6,982 bases of DNA from Gammaproteobacteria bacterium (GCA_002708205.1 PAMR01000003.1:1-6982), one strand, 5' to 3'; counted from the stretch's first letter, positions 1 through 6,451 are shown. The notes: generated by a model from the letters alone, not told the origin. Translations and numbers: made by a program.

Positions 1-191
<191 letters not shown>

Positions 192-228
192 TTCAACAAA
201 AGTGACTATGACAAACCCGTCCTGGTAC

Positions 229-241
229 GGTTAGACTAACC
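229..241. repeat. Perfect 6-bp inverted repeat (GGTTAG-A-CTAACC)
   Basis: GGTTAG and CTAACC are perfect inverted arms around one central A, in the 80-base gap between the SDR fragment and the metallo-hydrolase. As RNA it could form only a 4-bp stem with a 5-nt loop and has no U tract, so it is a poor terminator. A dyad of this size could be a dimeric regulator's operator. No second copy was noticed, so a role is unproven. Confidence 0.25.
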
Positions 242-262
242 ATTGACAGTTTTAAGACCTCT

Positions 263-266
263 GGAG
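263..266 (+). promoter_or_regulatory. Ribosome binding site GGAG for the metallo-hydrolase
   Basis: GGAG lies 5 bases before the ATG at 272, within C-T-G-G-A-G-A-A-T-A-C. It supports that ATG, which also starts a signal peptide, as the true start. Confidence 0.7.
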
Positions 267-271
267 AATAC

Positions 272-1297
272 ATGTTGCACTCTATCTATCGTCACATCGC
301 CGTTACGTTATGCGGGCTATTTGCAACTCTAAGTGCTAATAGTTCAGAGCCCATTTTAACTGATACACACCGTTTTACCGAAATCAGAGACAACATTTGG
401 CTGGCTCAAACCACCGAACCCGTTTTCAACAGTAATGCATTAGTGATCATAAACGAAGACGATGTCGTACTAATCGACTCGCATGTTACGCCGAATAAAG
501 CCCGCCAATTAATTGAGTCGATCAAGGTTCTAACAAGCAATCCCATCACGACTCTCATTAATTCGCACCATCACTGGGATCATGCACATGGAAATCAAGT
601 ATTTGCTGACATTCCTATCATTGGCCATGAATTCACCTATATGCGACTAGCCACCACACCTCTCGAAGAACCGACCTACGTTCGTGGACTTGAGGGGAAT
701 GCATCCGGGTTAGTGCGCATACAAGGCCAAATAGATGCCGAGCAAGATCCGGAACAGAAAAAGGACCTACAGGAATATCTAGCCATATTTTCTGCACATG
801 TGAATGACTTTGACGAGATCGACCCTATCCCACCGACAATTACGATGAATGATCGTATGACTTTGTTTCGTGGCGATCGGGAAATGCAGATCATATTCCT
901 GGGCCGCGCTCATACCGGCGGAGATTTAGCAGTTTATTTCCCAGACTCCAAAGTCGTTTTTACTGGAGATATGGCCTTTGCCGGCCCATCATTCTTAGGT
1001 GACGGTTATGTCGATGAATGGCCGCAAACCTTAAGAAATTTAGCGAAACTTGACTTCGATATATTCGTCCCAGGTCACGGAGGCCCTGTAACGGATCTCT
1101 CCCGCCTTGAACTCGTAGCCCTATATTACGAAGACCTCTGGGAAAAATCGGAGGCGCTACACCATGCCGGTGTACCTTACGAACAGGCGGCAAAGACTAT
1201 CGACCTCACCAACCACACTGAAATTCCTATACGAAACATCGGGGCTGACCCACTTGCCATAGAGAGGATCTACTACAGGTTAGAGAATCCCGATTAG
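272..1297 (+). CDS. Exported MBL-fold metallo-hydrolase
   Basis: This is a 341-residue metallo-beta-lactamase-fold hydrolase. The N-terminus looks like a Sec signal peptide (basic start, hydrophobic core about residues 9-20, cleavage probably near residues 22-25), so the enzyme should be periplasmic. There is no lipobox around Cys14. The dinuclear zinc site is complete: H99-x-H101-x-D103-H104, then H214 in G-R-A-H-T-G-G-D, D233 in F-T-G-D-M, and H269 in V-P-G-H-G-G. A charged, largely helical insert at about 130-190 separates the first zinc motif from H214. The C-terminal 70 residues are helical and may cover the active site. This architecture occurs in many exported MBL proteins, including those near quinoprotein dehydrogenases, and substrate cannot be read from it. 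A beta-lactamase role is possible but unsupported. It may be co-transcribed with the SDR upstream and is convergent with the peroxiredoxin, 44 bases away. Confidence 0.92.
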   Translation: MLHSIYRHIAVTLCGLFATLSANSSEPILTDTHRFTEIRDNIWLAQTTEPVFNSNALVIINEDDVVLIDSHVTPNKARQLIESIKVLTSNPITTLINSHHHWDHAHGNQVFADIPIIGHEFTYMRLATTPLEEPTYVRGLEGNASGLVRIQGQIDAEQDPEQKKDLQEYLAIFSAHVNDFDEIDPIPPTITMNDRMTLFRGDREMQIIFLGRAHTGGDLAVYFPDSKVVFTGDMAFAGPSFLGDGYVDEWPQTLRNLAKLDFDIFVPGHGGPVTDLSRLELVALYYEDLWEKSEALHHAGVPYEQAAKTIDLTNHTEIPIRNIGADPLAIERIYYRLENPD

Positions 1298-1341
1298 GAT
1301 TCTTTAACCTATAAAATGTAGCTGTTGGAACCGCCTACTAA

Positions 1342-1863
1342 CTAATTCGCCGGTGGCACGCCCAATGATTGGAGATCTGCTAAAAGATCCGCCCCAGCGG
1401 TTCGCGGGTCCACATCCTTATCGATCTTAACGACAATCCCTTCCGGATCGATATAATAGGTCCAGCGGTTAGCAAAACCCCAAGAAGACATCACTCCATA
1501 GGCCTCGCACATCTCCTTGCTGGGATCGGACAAAATGGGAAAACTTGCCTCATTTTTCTCAGCAAATCCTTTGTTATCTTCCGGCTTGTCCGTGCTCGCC
1601 ATAAAGTAGGCTACTTTGAAATTGCGTATTTCTCGGTCACTGTCACGCAGCGCCTTGCATTGAAGAGTTCAGCCTCCGGTGAAAGCCTTTGGAAAAAAAG
1701 AAATCACCACATGCATTCCTTTGTAATCCGATAACGTATGCATTTCGTTATCCGAACCGATCAAACTCCAATCCGGGGCTGGTTGCCCGACTTCGATACC
1801 AGCGCGCGCACCGAAAGAAAAAAACACGGCGGCTAATGCCGCACCAAAACGTCTTAGGACCAT
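1342..1863 (-). CDS. Selenocysteine-containing AhpC/TSA peroxiredoxin, exported (UGA read as Sec65)
   Basis: Read through one in-frame TGA (1669-1671), this is a 173-residue thioredoxin-fold peroxidase ending with TAG. It starts at an ATG with AGGAG 8 bases upstream. Residues 1-21 form a signal peptide ending G-A-R-A, so the protein is likely periplasmic. The G-Q-P-A-P-D-W entry strand and V-V-I-S-F-F-P-K-A-F-T-G-G lead to the TGA, where family members carry the peroxidatic Cys of T-x-x-C; T62 is in place at -3. The frame continues T-L-Q-C-K-A-L-R-D, then Y-F-M-A-S-T-D, F-P-I-L-S-D-P-S-K, R133 in R-W-T-Y-Y-I-D-P-E-G, and a D-L-L-A-D-L-Q helix. Cys69 may be the resolving residue. The family reduces hydroperoxides; Sec would replace the attacking thiol. 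The alternative is a nonsense mutation or base-call error giving two fragments, 1669-1863 and 1342-1602; the ATG at 1602 lies mid-fold and is not a natural start. No sel genes are in the window. Confidence 0.85.
1635..1654 (-). promoter_or_regulatory. Candidate bacterial SECIS hairpin downstream of the UGA
   Basis: In the mRNA, counting from the base after UGA, GGCGCUG (+15 to +21) pairs with CAGUG-A-CC (+27 to +34). This gives 7 base pairs with one bulged A (+32) and one G-U pair, closed by the 5-nt loop CGUGA (+22 to +26). A weaker lower helix (U3-C4-U5-U6 with G35-A36-G37-A38) could stack below it. A short upper stem and a small apical loop with G among its first two bases, about 20 nt after the UGA, are what bacterial SelB-dependent SECIS elements show as generally described. 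The pairing was found by eye and no folding energy was computed. Confidence 0.6.
1669..1671 (-). other. In-frame UGA, proposed selenocysteine codon (residue 65)
   Basis: The plus strand reads TCA here, so the mRNA has UGA between G-G-C (Gly64) and A-C-U (Thr66). Exactly 22 sense codons separate it from the ATG at 1602, with no frame change. It sits at the peroxidatic Cys position of the peroxiredoxin active-site loop. Confidence 0.8.
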
Positions 1864-1871
1864 ATCATCTA

Positions 1872-1876
1872 CTCCT
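1872..1876 (-). promoter_or_regulatory. Ribosome binding site AGGAG for the peroxiredoxin
   Basis: A consensus AGGAG lies 8 bases before the ATG at 1861-1863. It shows that translation is meant to start at the signal peptide, upstream of the UGA. Confidence 0.8.
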
Positions 1877-1979
1877 GTTACGTATAGTGATTATGAACTC
1901 CGATAGTTCGAAACCCAACCTCAATTTAGCTTTGTCTTGACGACAAGAATCCGCAAAATAATCGAGTTTCGCAGAAAAT

Positions 1980-3620
1980 CTAAGCCGTCCCCAGTTTCGA
2001 CAACGTTTCCGTCGGTGTGATTGCCTCCGGGTCCAGATGCATATGCAGTATCGCCGGTTTCCCAAGGGCGACTGCCTCATGAAAATATTCCAGGAATTCA
2101 TTAGCCGTATGTATGGTGAACCCCACACCACCGAACGCATCGGCCATTTGGGCGAAATCAGGATTTACAATATCCGTCGCATGAACACGCTCCGGGTAGC
2201 GCCGTTCTTGGTGCATTCGAATCGTTCCATACATCCCGTTGTCCACCACGACTACAATAATATTAGCTTGCTTTTGAACCGCCGTTGCAAACTCCATACC
2301 TGTCATTTGAAAGCACCCATCTCCCGCAAAGCAAACGACCGTTCGATCGGGGTACCGTAATTTCGCCGCGATCGCCGCTGGCAAACCATATCCCATAGAC
2401 CCTGAGGTGGGCGCAAGTTGTGTGCCGAAACCGCGGTACCGGAAAAATCGGTGAATCCAGCCTGAATAGTTGCCTGCGCCATTCGTTATTATCAAATCGT
2501 TCGAAGTGTTTTCTCGAAGGTTCCTGATTATTTGACCCATTTGTAGTGGTCCAGGGTTCGGTGTTGGTTGAGAAGTCCAAGCTTCGTATTCTGTCCTAGC
2601 AGTCTCTACCCACTCGCGCCGAGGTGCTACCCCGACAGGAGCCACCTCTTCAAGAGCATCCAATAGTTCGTTTGGATGACAACTAATTGTTAAATCTGCA
2701 TGAGGGAAACGGTCACAATCTGAAATATGTACATGGACGAGCTTCTGGTCCCGATTAGAAGTCTCAAGTAATGTATAACCTTGGCTCGGAATTTCCGAGA
2801 ACCGCGAACCTAATACTACAACCAGATCCGAATTTTCGATTCGTTCACGCAACTTGGGATTGATTCCAATTCCGCAATCCCCCGCATAGCACCGATGATC
2901 GTGATCAAACAGCTGCTGGCGCCGAAATACCACCCCAACAGGTAGATTCCAACGTTCCGCAAATTTTTGAAGTTGCCCAACACTTGTTTCGTTCCAGCCC
3001 GAACCACCAACCAAAACCAAAGGGGCTTTGCAAGATGCCACATAATCAAGAAAGGACTGTATATCAATATTTTCTGAAATCGATGCTTTAGAAGAAACAC
3101 CGAAAGCTGTCGACTTTTCGCCCTCCAGCCCTTGAAGATCTTCGGGTAAAGCCACAATCACAGGACCGGGTCGACCATCTGTGGCTATCTGAAAAGCTTC
3201 ATCGACCAAGTCGGACATATTATCTTCTTCTGTTATCTGATAGACCTTTTTAGCAATGCCACCAAAATAATGCTGATAGTCGATCTCCTGAAACGCATCC
3301 CGGCCCAACATCGTAGTAGCAACTTGGCCAACGAATAGTACCAATGGGGTCGAATCTTGTTGAGCCGTATGAACCCCGCAACTCGCGTTTGTTGCACCAG
3401 GCCCTCGGGTGACAAATGCAACACCTGGCCGTCCGGTCAATTTTCCATCCGCTTCCGCCATAAACGCTGCACCCCCTTCATGGCGAGCAACGACTGTGTC
3501 CACACCGCTGTCTCGCAACGCATCAAGAACATCTAAGTAGCTCTCTCCAGGAACACAAAATACTCGATCAACTTTATGCGTCAGTAAGCGTTTTACTAGT
3601 TGCTCAGCATTGGTAGGCAT
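1980..3620 (-). CDS. Thiamine pyrophosphate-dependent enzyme, acetolactate synthase-like large subunit
   Basis: This is a 546-residue TPP enzyme of the AHAS/POX/benzoylformate decarboxylase superfamily. The N-terminal pyrimidine domain (about 1-165) has F-C-V-P-G-E-S-Y, the activating Glu48 in A-R-H-E-G-G-A-A, and T-R-G-P-G-A-T-N. The middle domain (about 185-330) has L-V-L-V-G-G-S-G and L-G-S-R-F-S-E. The C-terminal domain has G-S-M-G-Y-G-L-P-A-A and the TPP/Mg motif G433-D-G to N461. It is shorter than typical biosynthetic acetolactate synthases, lacks the D-R-V-T-G segment expected after the L-G-x-R-F strand, and has no ilvN-type regulatory subunit next to it. It is therefore probably not IlvB but a catabolic lyase, decarboxylase or ligase of unknown substrate. 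An in-frame ATG at 3635 adds five residues, but the Shine-Dalgarno site favours the start at 3620. It is upstream of the peroxiredoxin on the same strand (116-base gap) and divergent from the sulfatase. Confidence 0.9.
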   Translation of the reverse strand: MPTNAEQLVKRLLTHKVDRVFCVPGESYLDVLDALRDSGVDTVVARHEGGAAFMAEADGKLTGRPGVAFVTRGPGATNASCGVHTAQQDSTPLVLFVGQVATTMLGRDAFQEIDYQHYFGGIAKKVYQITEEDNMSDLVDEAFQIATDGRPGPVIVALPEDLQGLEGEKSTAFGVSSKASISENIDIQSFLDYVASCKAPLVLVGGSGWNETSVGQLQKFAERWNLPVGVVFRRQQLFDHDHRCYAGDCGIGINPKLRERIENSDLVVVLGSRFSEIPSQGYTLLETSNRDQKLVHVHISDCDRFPHADLTISCHPNELLDALEEVAPVGVAPRREWVETARTEYEAWTSQPTPNPGPLQMGQIIRNLRENTSNDLIITNGAGNYSGWIHRFFRYRGFGTQLAPTSGSMGYGLPAAIAAKLRYPDRTVVCFAGDGCFQMTGMEFATAVQKQANIIVVVVDNGMYGTIRMHQERRYPERVHATDIVNPDFAQMADAFGGVGFTIHTANEFLEYFHEAVALGKPAILHMHLDPEAITPTETLSKLGTA

Positions 3621-3627
3621 CGTCTTT

Positions 3628-3632
3628 TCCTT
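3628..3632 (-). promoter_or_regulatory. Ribosome binding site AAGGA that decides the TPP-enzyme start
   Basis: AAGGA lies 7 bases before the ATG at 3618-3620. It falls inside codons 2-3 of the longer reading that starts at 3635, and that ATG has no purine-rich site of its own (upstream bases read G-A-C-G-T-A-G-A-C-G-A). The shorter start is therefore preferred. Confidence 0.7.
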
Positions 3633-3639
3633 CATTCGT

Positions 3640-3656
3640 CTACGTCTATAGAGTAG
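3640..3656. promoter_or_regulatory. Imperfect dyad in the divergent intergenic region, with possible minus-strand -10
   Basis: CTAC-G-TCTATAGA-GTAG is an inverted repeat broken by one extra G, in the gap between the divergent TPP-enzyme and sulfatase genes. Its core on the minus strand contains TATAGA, a possible -10 element. A transcript starting about 7 bases further on would include the Shine-Dalgarno for the 3620 start but barely reach the 3635 ATG. No good -35 was seen, so it may be an operator, a promoter core or chance. Confidence 0.25.
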
Positions 3657-3708
3657 TTTTTAATCGTCTTGATATGCTATTAGATAGATTCCAATAGACA
3701 AACATTCT

Positions 3709-3713
3709 TAAGG
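3709..3713 (+). promoter_or_regulatory. Ribosome binding site TAAGG supporting the sulfatase GTG start
   Basis: TAAGG ends 7 bases before the GTG at 3721. The TAA at 3709-3711 is an in-frame stop, and only GGC, AAA and TTA codons lie between it and the GTG, so GTG is the first possible start. Confidence 0.75.
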
Positions 3714-3720
3714 CAAATTA

Positions 3721-5307
3721 GTGAAACCCAACATTCTCTTCGCCTTTGCCGACGACTGGGGTCGTTACGCTAGCTGCTATGCCGATCACCAAGAAAAACC
3801 CAATCTAAACGAAATCATTCAAACCCCAAATTTTGATCGTATCGCCCGAGAAGGTGCCCTGTTCCTCAATGCCCTCGTACCCGCACCATCGTGCACACCC
3901 TGCCGTAGCTCTATTCTTTCGGGTCAATACTTCTGGCAAACGGGTCTTGGCGCCATACTGATGGGCGCGGTCTGGGACCCAGACATACCTACCTGGCCCC
4001 TGGAACTCGAACGCCAAGGCGATTACTTCATCGGCCAAACCTACAAGGTGTGGAGTCCTGGTAAATCTGCCAACGCTCCGATGGGAGGACTACGCACTAA
4101 CTTCGAACCAGCCGGACGAGACTTTAATCAGTTTTCACATTGGGTCACAAAAAATATTCCGGCACTTGATATCCCCAGTGCAAAGGAAGCGTTGTATGAC
4201 GAAACAAGGAAAAATTTTCAAGCGTTTCTCAAAGCTCGACCCGACAACCAGCCTTTTCTCTATTGGTGGGGACCTACAAATACACATCGGACATGGGAAC
4301 GCGGATCCGGAAAAGCACTTTGGGGAGTTGAACCTGATTCACTACAGGGACGATTACCTCATTTCATTCCGGATGTCCCGGAGGTACGGGAGGATGCAGC
4401 CGACTACTTAGGTGAATGCCTTGCCGTCGACCAAGGACTAGGAGTTCTAATTGGCGAATTGGAATCGCGAGGAGAACTCGATAATACTATTGTGATTGTT
4501 AGTGGGGATCACGGCATCCCAGGCATGCCTAGAGCAAAGTGCAACCTATACGATATCGGGTGCGAAGTGGCTCTCGCCATCCGTTGGCCAAAAGTCATTC
4601 AACCCGCCCGCTTAGTCAATGACTTCATCAACTTAATGGATCTAGGACCAACGCTTTGTGAAATAGGCGAAATAACCATTCCAGAGGTCATGACCGGGAA
4701 AAGCTTCGCGGATTTACTAGTTAATCCTGAATCCGGCCAAATTGATCCAACACGCGATTTTGTGATCACTGGACGGGAACGCCATGTAGCGCATGCTCGA
4801 GAAGGTTATTTGCCATACCCCCAGCGGGCCATCCGCGAAAAGGATTTTTTATACATTATTAATTTCGAACCCGACCGATGGCCTATGGGAGACCCCAGCG
4901 GATTAGATGATCCCAAAATGCCAGCACCCACATACGATGCCTTGGCATATCAAACCGCTGTAGCATATCCCGACCTAGACGCTAGCCCGACTAAAGCATG
5001 GATGATTCACCATCGCGACGAAGACGATATCGAGCCTCTTTACCAATTAGCCTTTGGAAAACGTCCTCGTGAAGAACTCTATGATCTTAAAAATGATCCG
5101 GACTACCTCTACAACGTAGCAGAGGACCCTAAGTACGCAGAAACGCGTGCTCGGTTAGCTAAACGTCTACTCCGCGTACTCGAATCACAAAACGATCCGA
5201 GGTTGATGGAGCAGCCCTGCCGTTATGAAGCAGAACCATATGCTGGGCCACTAAACGAAGCGTACCTATCTCAGCTCAAGCAGGAATACATCCCTCGACG
5301 CGAATAA
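3721..5307 (+). CDS. Type I sulfatase (formylglycine-dependent), N-sulfoglucosamine sulfohydrolase-like
   Basis: This is a 528-residue alkaline-phosphatase-fold sulfatase starting with GTG. The metal-binding Asp pair is D11-D12 in F-A-D-D-W-G. The maturation motif C-x-P-x-R is C58-T-P-C-R62, followed by S-S-I-L-S-G-Q; Cys58 would be oxidised to formylglycine, the nucleophile that forms the sulfate hemiacetal. T-N-T-H189 and S-G-D263-H264-G supply further metal and sulfate ligands, and R-A-K273-C-N-L-Y follows. The H-G-I-P plus R-A-K-C-N-L-Y pattern resembles heparan N-sulfatase-like enzymes, but the substrate is uncertain. The C-terminal L-Y-D-L-K-N-D-P-D-Y-L-Y-N-V-A is the usual sulfatase tail strand. 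No signal peptide precedes the first core strand (M-K-P-N-I-L-F-A-F-A), so it is probably cytoplasmic. No maturase gene is in the window. It is divergent from the TPP enzyme and ends 2 bases from the convergent dehydrogenase. Confidence 0.93.
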   Translation: MKPNILFAFADDWGRYASCYADHQEKPNLNEIIQTPNFDRIAREGALFLNALVPAPSCTPCRSSILSGQYFWQTGLGAILMGAVWDPDIPTWPLELERQGDYFIGQTYKVWSPGKSANAPMGGLRTNFEPAGRDFNQFSHWVTKNIPALDIPSAKEALYDETRKNFQAFLKARPDNQPFLYWWGPTNTHRTWERGSGKALWGVEPDSLQGRLPHFIPDVPEVREDAADYLGECLAVDQGLGVLIGELESRGELDNTIVIVSGDHGIPGMPRAKCNLYDIGCEVALAIRWPKVIQPARLVNDFINLMDLGPTLCEIGEITIPEVMTGKSFADLLVNPESGQIDPTRDFVITGRERHVAHAREGYLPYPQRAIREKDFLYIINFEPDRWPMGDPSGLDDPKMPAPTYDALAYQTAVAYPDLDASPTKAWMIHHRDEDDIEPLYQLAFGKRPREELYDLKNDPDYLYNVAEDPKYAETRARLAKRLLRVLESQNDPRLMEQPCRYEAEPYAGPLNEAYLSQLKQEYIPRRE

Positions 5308-5309
5308 AC

Positions 5310-6398
5310 CTAAGGAAGTGAAAAATTCAATTCCAACTCTCCCGCTGCGGTGTTAAACCACTCCACAACCTCCCGGTGATAGGGAATACCATCGCGTTTC
5401 CGTTTGATCGTCTCTTCGTGTTCGATCAGACCAGCATAGTATACCCGCTCGTGGCCAGCAGCCGGTTTCATAGTGGAAAGTCTTTCTAACAATTTGTCCA
5501 TATCCGATTTAAAATCGACCGCATCCAAAAACAAGTCAATCTTAATGGCCATAACAAATTGAGAATGTTTATTGTCACCAGCAAGAAATCCAGGACCATT
5601 ACCTGAGAGAATTCCAGACATAATATCGACTATGGTTGCAAATCCGTATCCCTTGTGACCTCCATTTTCTCTTGTCCCGCCAAAAGGCAACATGTAGAAA
5701 CCACCATAGTTGGGGGAATCGACAGGATCCATTATTGGATTTCCTTCTAAATCTGTAATCCATCCTGGTTCAAGTTGAGACCCGATACGACGCGTTAACA
5801 TCAGCTTGTTCGCAGCCACCTGGGTGGTCGCAACATCAAATACGAATGGAGGTTGCTTATCCGCAGGAGCTCCCCAAGCGATGGGATGGGTACCAAATAC
5901 AGTTTCCGAGCCAAATACAGGAACCTGCAATCTGCCTCCGGCCGATACCATGCATATTCCAATCATATCGTGTTGTAGGGCCATGAGCGGGTAATATGCA
6001 AGCATGCCTACATGACCACAGTTTTGAATTGCTACAGCACCGATTCCCGTGGTTTCGGCTTTTTCGATCGCAAGCTTCATCGCTTTAGGGCCTACCTGTA
6101 TGCCCAAACCTGTATCCGCATCCCACGTTGCGCTAACGGGGGTTTCCCTCAGTGTTTTGACTTCGGGTCGCGGGTTCATCCGATCGGCTTGGTACATCGC
6201 GACATAGTTTCGCAACATATTCGAGACACCATGACTCTCACAACCTCGGAGATCACTCGTTATCAACACGTCCGTAGCGATAACAGCATCTTCCTCGGAC
6301 ATCCCCATTTTTTCAAAAATCGACTGGGTCGCGGACCGCGCGGCCGCTTCAGTCACAAGAACCTGATCTTTTTCAGGCACTAAAAATCGTTTCAGCAT
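5310..6398 (-). CDS. Ldh2-family NAD(P)-dependent oxidoreductase (malate/L-lactate/sulfolactate dehydrogenase type)
   Basis: This 362-residue protein belongs to the Ldh2/MdhG family (YlbC, YiaK, ComC relatives), whose non-Rossmann NAD(P) fold oxidises 2-hydroxy acids or reduces imines and 2-oxo acids. Family landmarks are a helical N-terminal domain ending in D-L-R-G-C-E-S-H56-G-V, the N-C-G-H129-V-G-M segment, F-G-T-H-P-I-A-W-G-A-P (about 168-178), F-D-V-A-T-T-Q-V-A, and G-G-H-K249-G-Y-G. His56 is the likely catalytic base. Family members usually read G-T-N-P where this has G-T-H-P, which could shift substrate or cofactor choice. The length is typical. The start is supported by AGGGAG 5 bases before the ATG. 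It is tail to tail with the sulfatase (2-base gap) and divergent from the thioesterase-like gene. The exact substrate (malate, lactate, sulfolactate, ureidoglycolate or diketogulonate) cannot be assigned. Confidence 0.92.
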   Translation of the reverse strand: MLKRFLVPEKDQVLVTEAAARSATQSIFEKMGMSEEDAVIATDVLITSDLRGCESHGVSNMLRNYVAMYQADRMNPRPEVKTLRETPVSATWDADTGLGIQVGPKAMKLAIEKAETTGIGAVAIQNCGHVGMLAYYPLMALQHDMIGICMVSAGGRLQVPVFGSETVFGTHPIAWGAPADKQPPFVFDVATTQVAANKLMLTRRIGSQLEPGWITDLEGNPIMDPVDSPNYGGFYMLPFGGTRENGGHKGYGFATIVDIMSGILSGNGPGFLAGDNKHSQFVMAIKIDLFLDAVDFKSDMDKLLERLSTMKPAAGHERVYYAGLIEHEETIKRKRDGIPYHREVVEWFNTAAGELELNFSLP

Positions 6399-6403
6399 AA
6401 ATA

Positions 6404-6409
6404 CTCCCT
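6404..6409 (-). promoter_or_regulatory. Ribosome binding site AGGGAG for the Ldh2-family dehydrogenase
   Basis: AGGGAG lies 5 bases before the ATG at 6396-6398 on the minus strand. It confirms the start. Confidence 0.7.
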
Positions 6410-6451
6410 TTCAGCAGCGCTGTAGTGTACTCGAGTGTTATCGTTGTGCGT

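Noticed and set aside
243..271. TTGACA at 243-248 as a -35 promoter element for the metallo-hydrolase
   Set aside because: At normal spacing the -10 would be GAATAC, which overlaps the bases between the ribosome site and the ATG and matches the consensus poorly.
1342..1602. Independent 86-residue protein starting at the ATG at 1602
   Set aside because: The ATG lies mid-fold (Y-F-M-A-S-T-D), it would lack the thioredoxin-fold active site, and the 22 codons before it are coherent peroxiredoxin sequence back to the UGA. It is the C-terminal half of the selenoprotein.
1342..1863. Simple pseudogene of a peroxiredoxin
   Set aside because: There is only one interruption, it is UGA and not UAA or UAG, it sits at the catalytic Cys position, a SECIS-like hairpin follows, the ribosome site is intact and no other damage is visible. 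Not fully excluded without selB and selC evidence.
1689..1940. Plus-strand 83-residue frame over the peroxiredoxin start
   Set aside because: It is low-complexity, basic, antisense to the signal peptide and ribosome site of the peroxiredoxin, and has no homology-like features.
1931..1947. Small hairpin (TTGTC, loop TTGAC, GACAA) between the TPP enzyme and the peroxiredoxin as a terminator
   Set aside because: It has only 5-6 A/T-rich pairs and no following U tract on either strand, so it is not convincing.
2037..2360. Plus-strand open frame opposite the TPP-enzyme gene
   Set aside because: It is antisense to a well-supported coding region, its translation has no recognisable motif, and no ribosome site was seen. 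The same applies to opposite-strand frames at 676-894, 960-1193, 3805-4038, 5806-5994 and 6012-6383.
1980..3620. Assignment as biosynthetic acetolactate synthase IlvB or as Xsc
   Set aside because: The protein is short for IlvB, lacks the D-R-V-T-G segment and an adjacent small subunit. No Xsc-specific signature could be confirmed by eye.
3669..3697. Plus-strand promoter (TTGATA plus downstream -10) for the sulfatase
   Set aside because: TTGATA is a fair -35, but the hexamer 17 bases later (CAATAG) matches a -10 at only two positions.
5300..5330. Bidirectional terminator between the convergent sulfatase and dehydrogenase genes
   Set aside because: The stops are 2 bases apart and no GC-rich hairpin with a T tract is visible around them.
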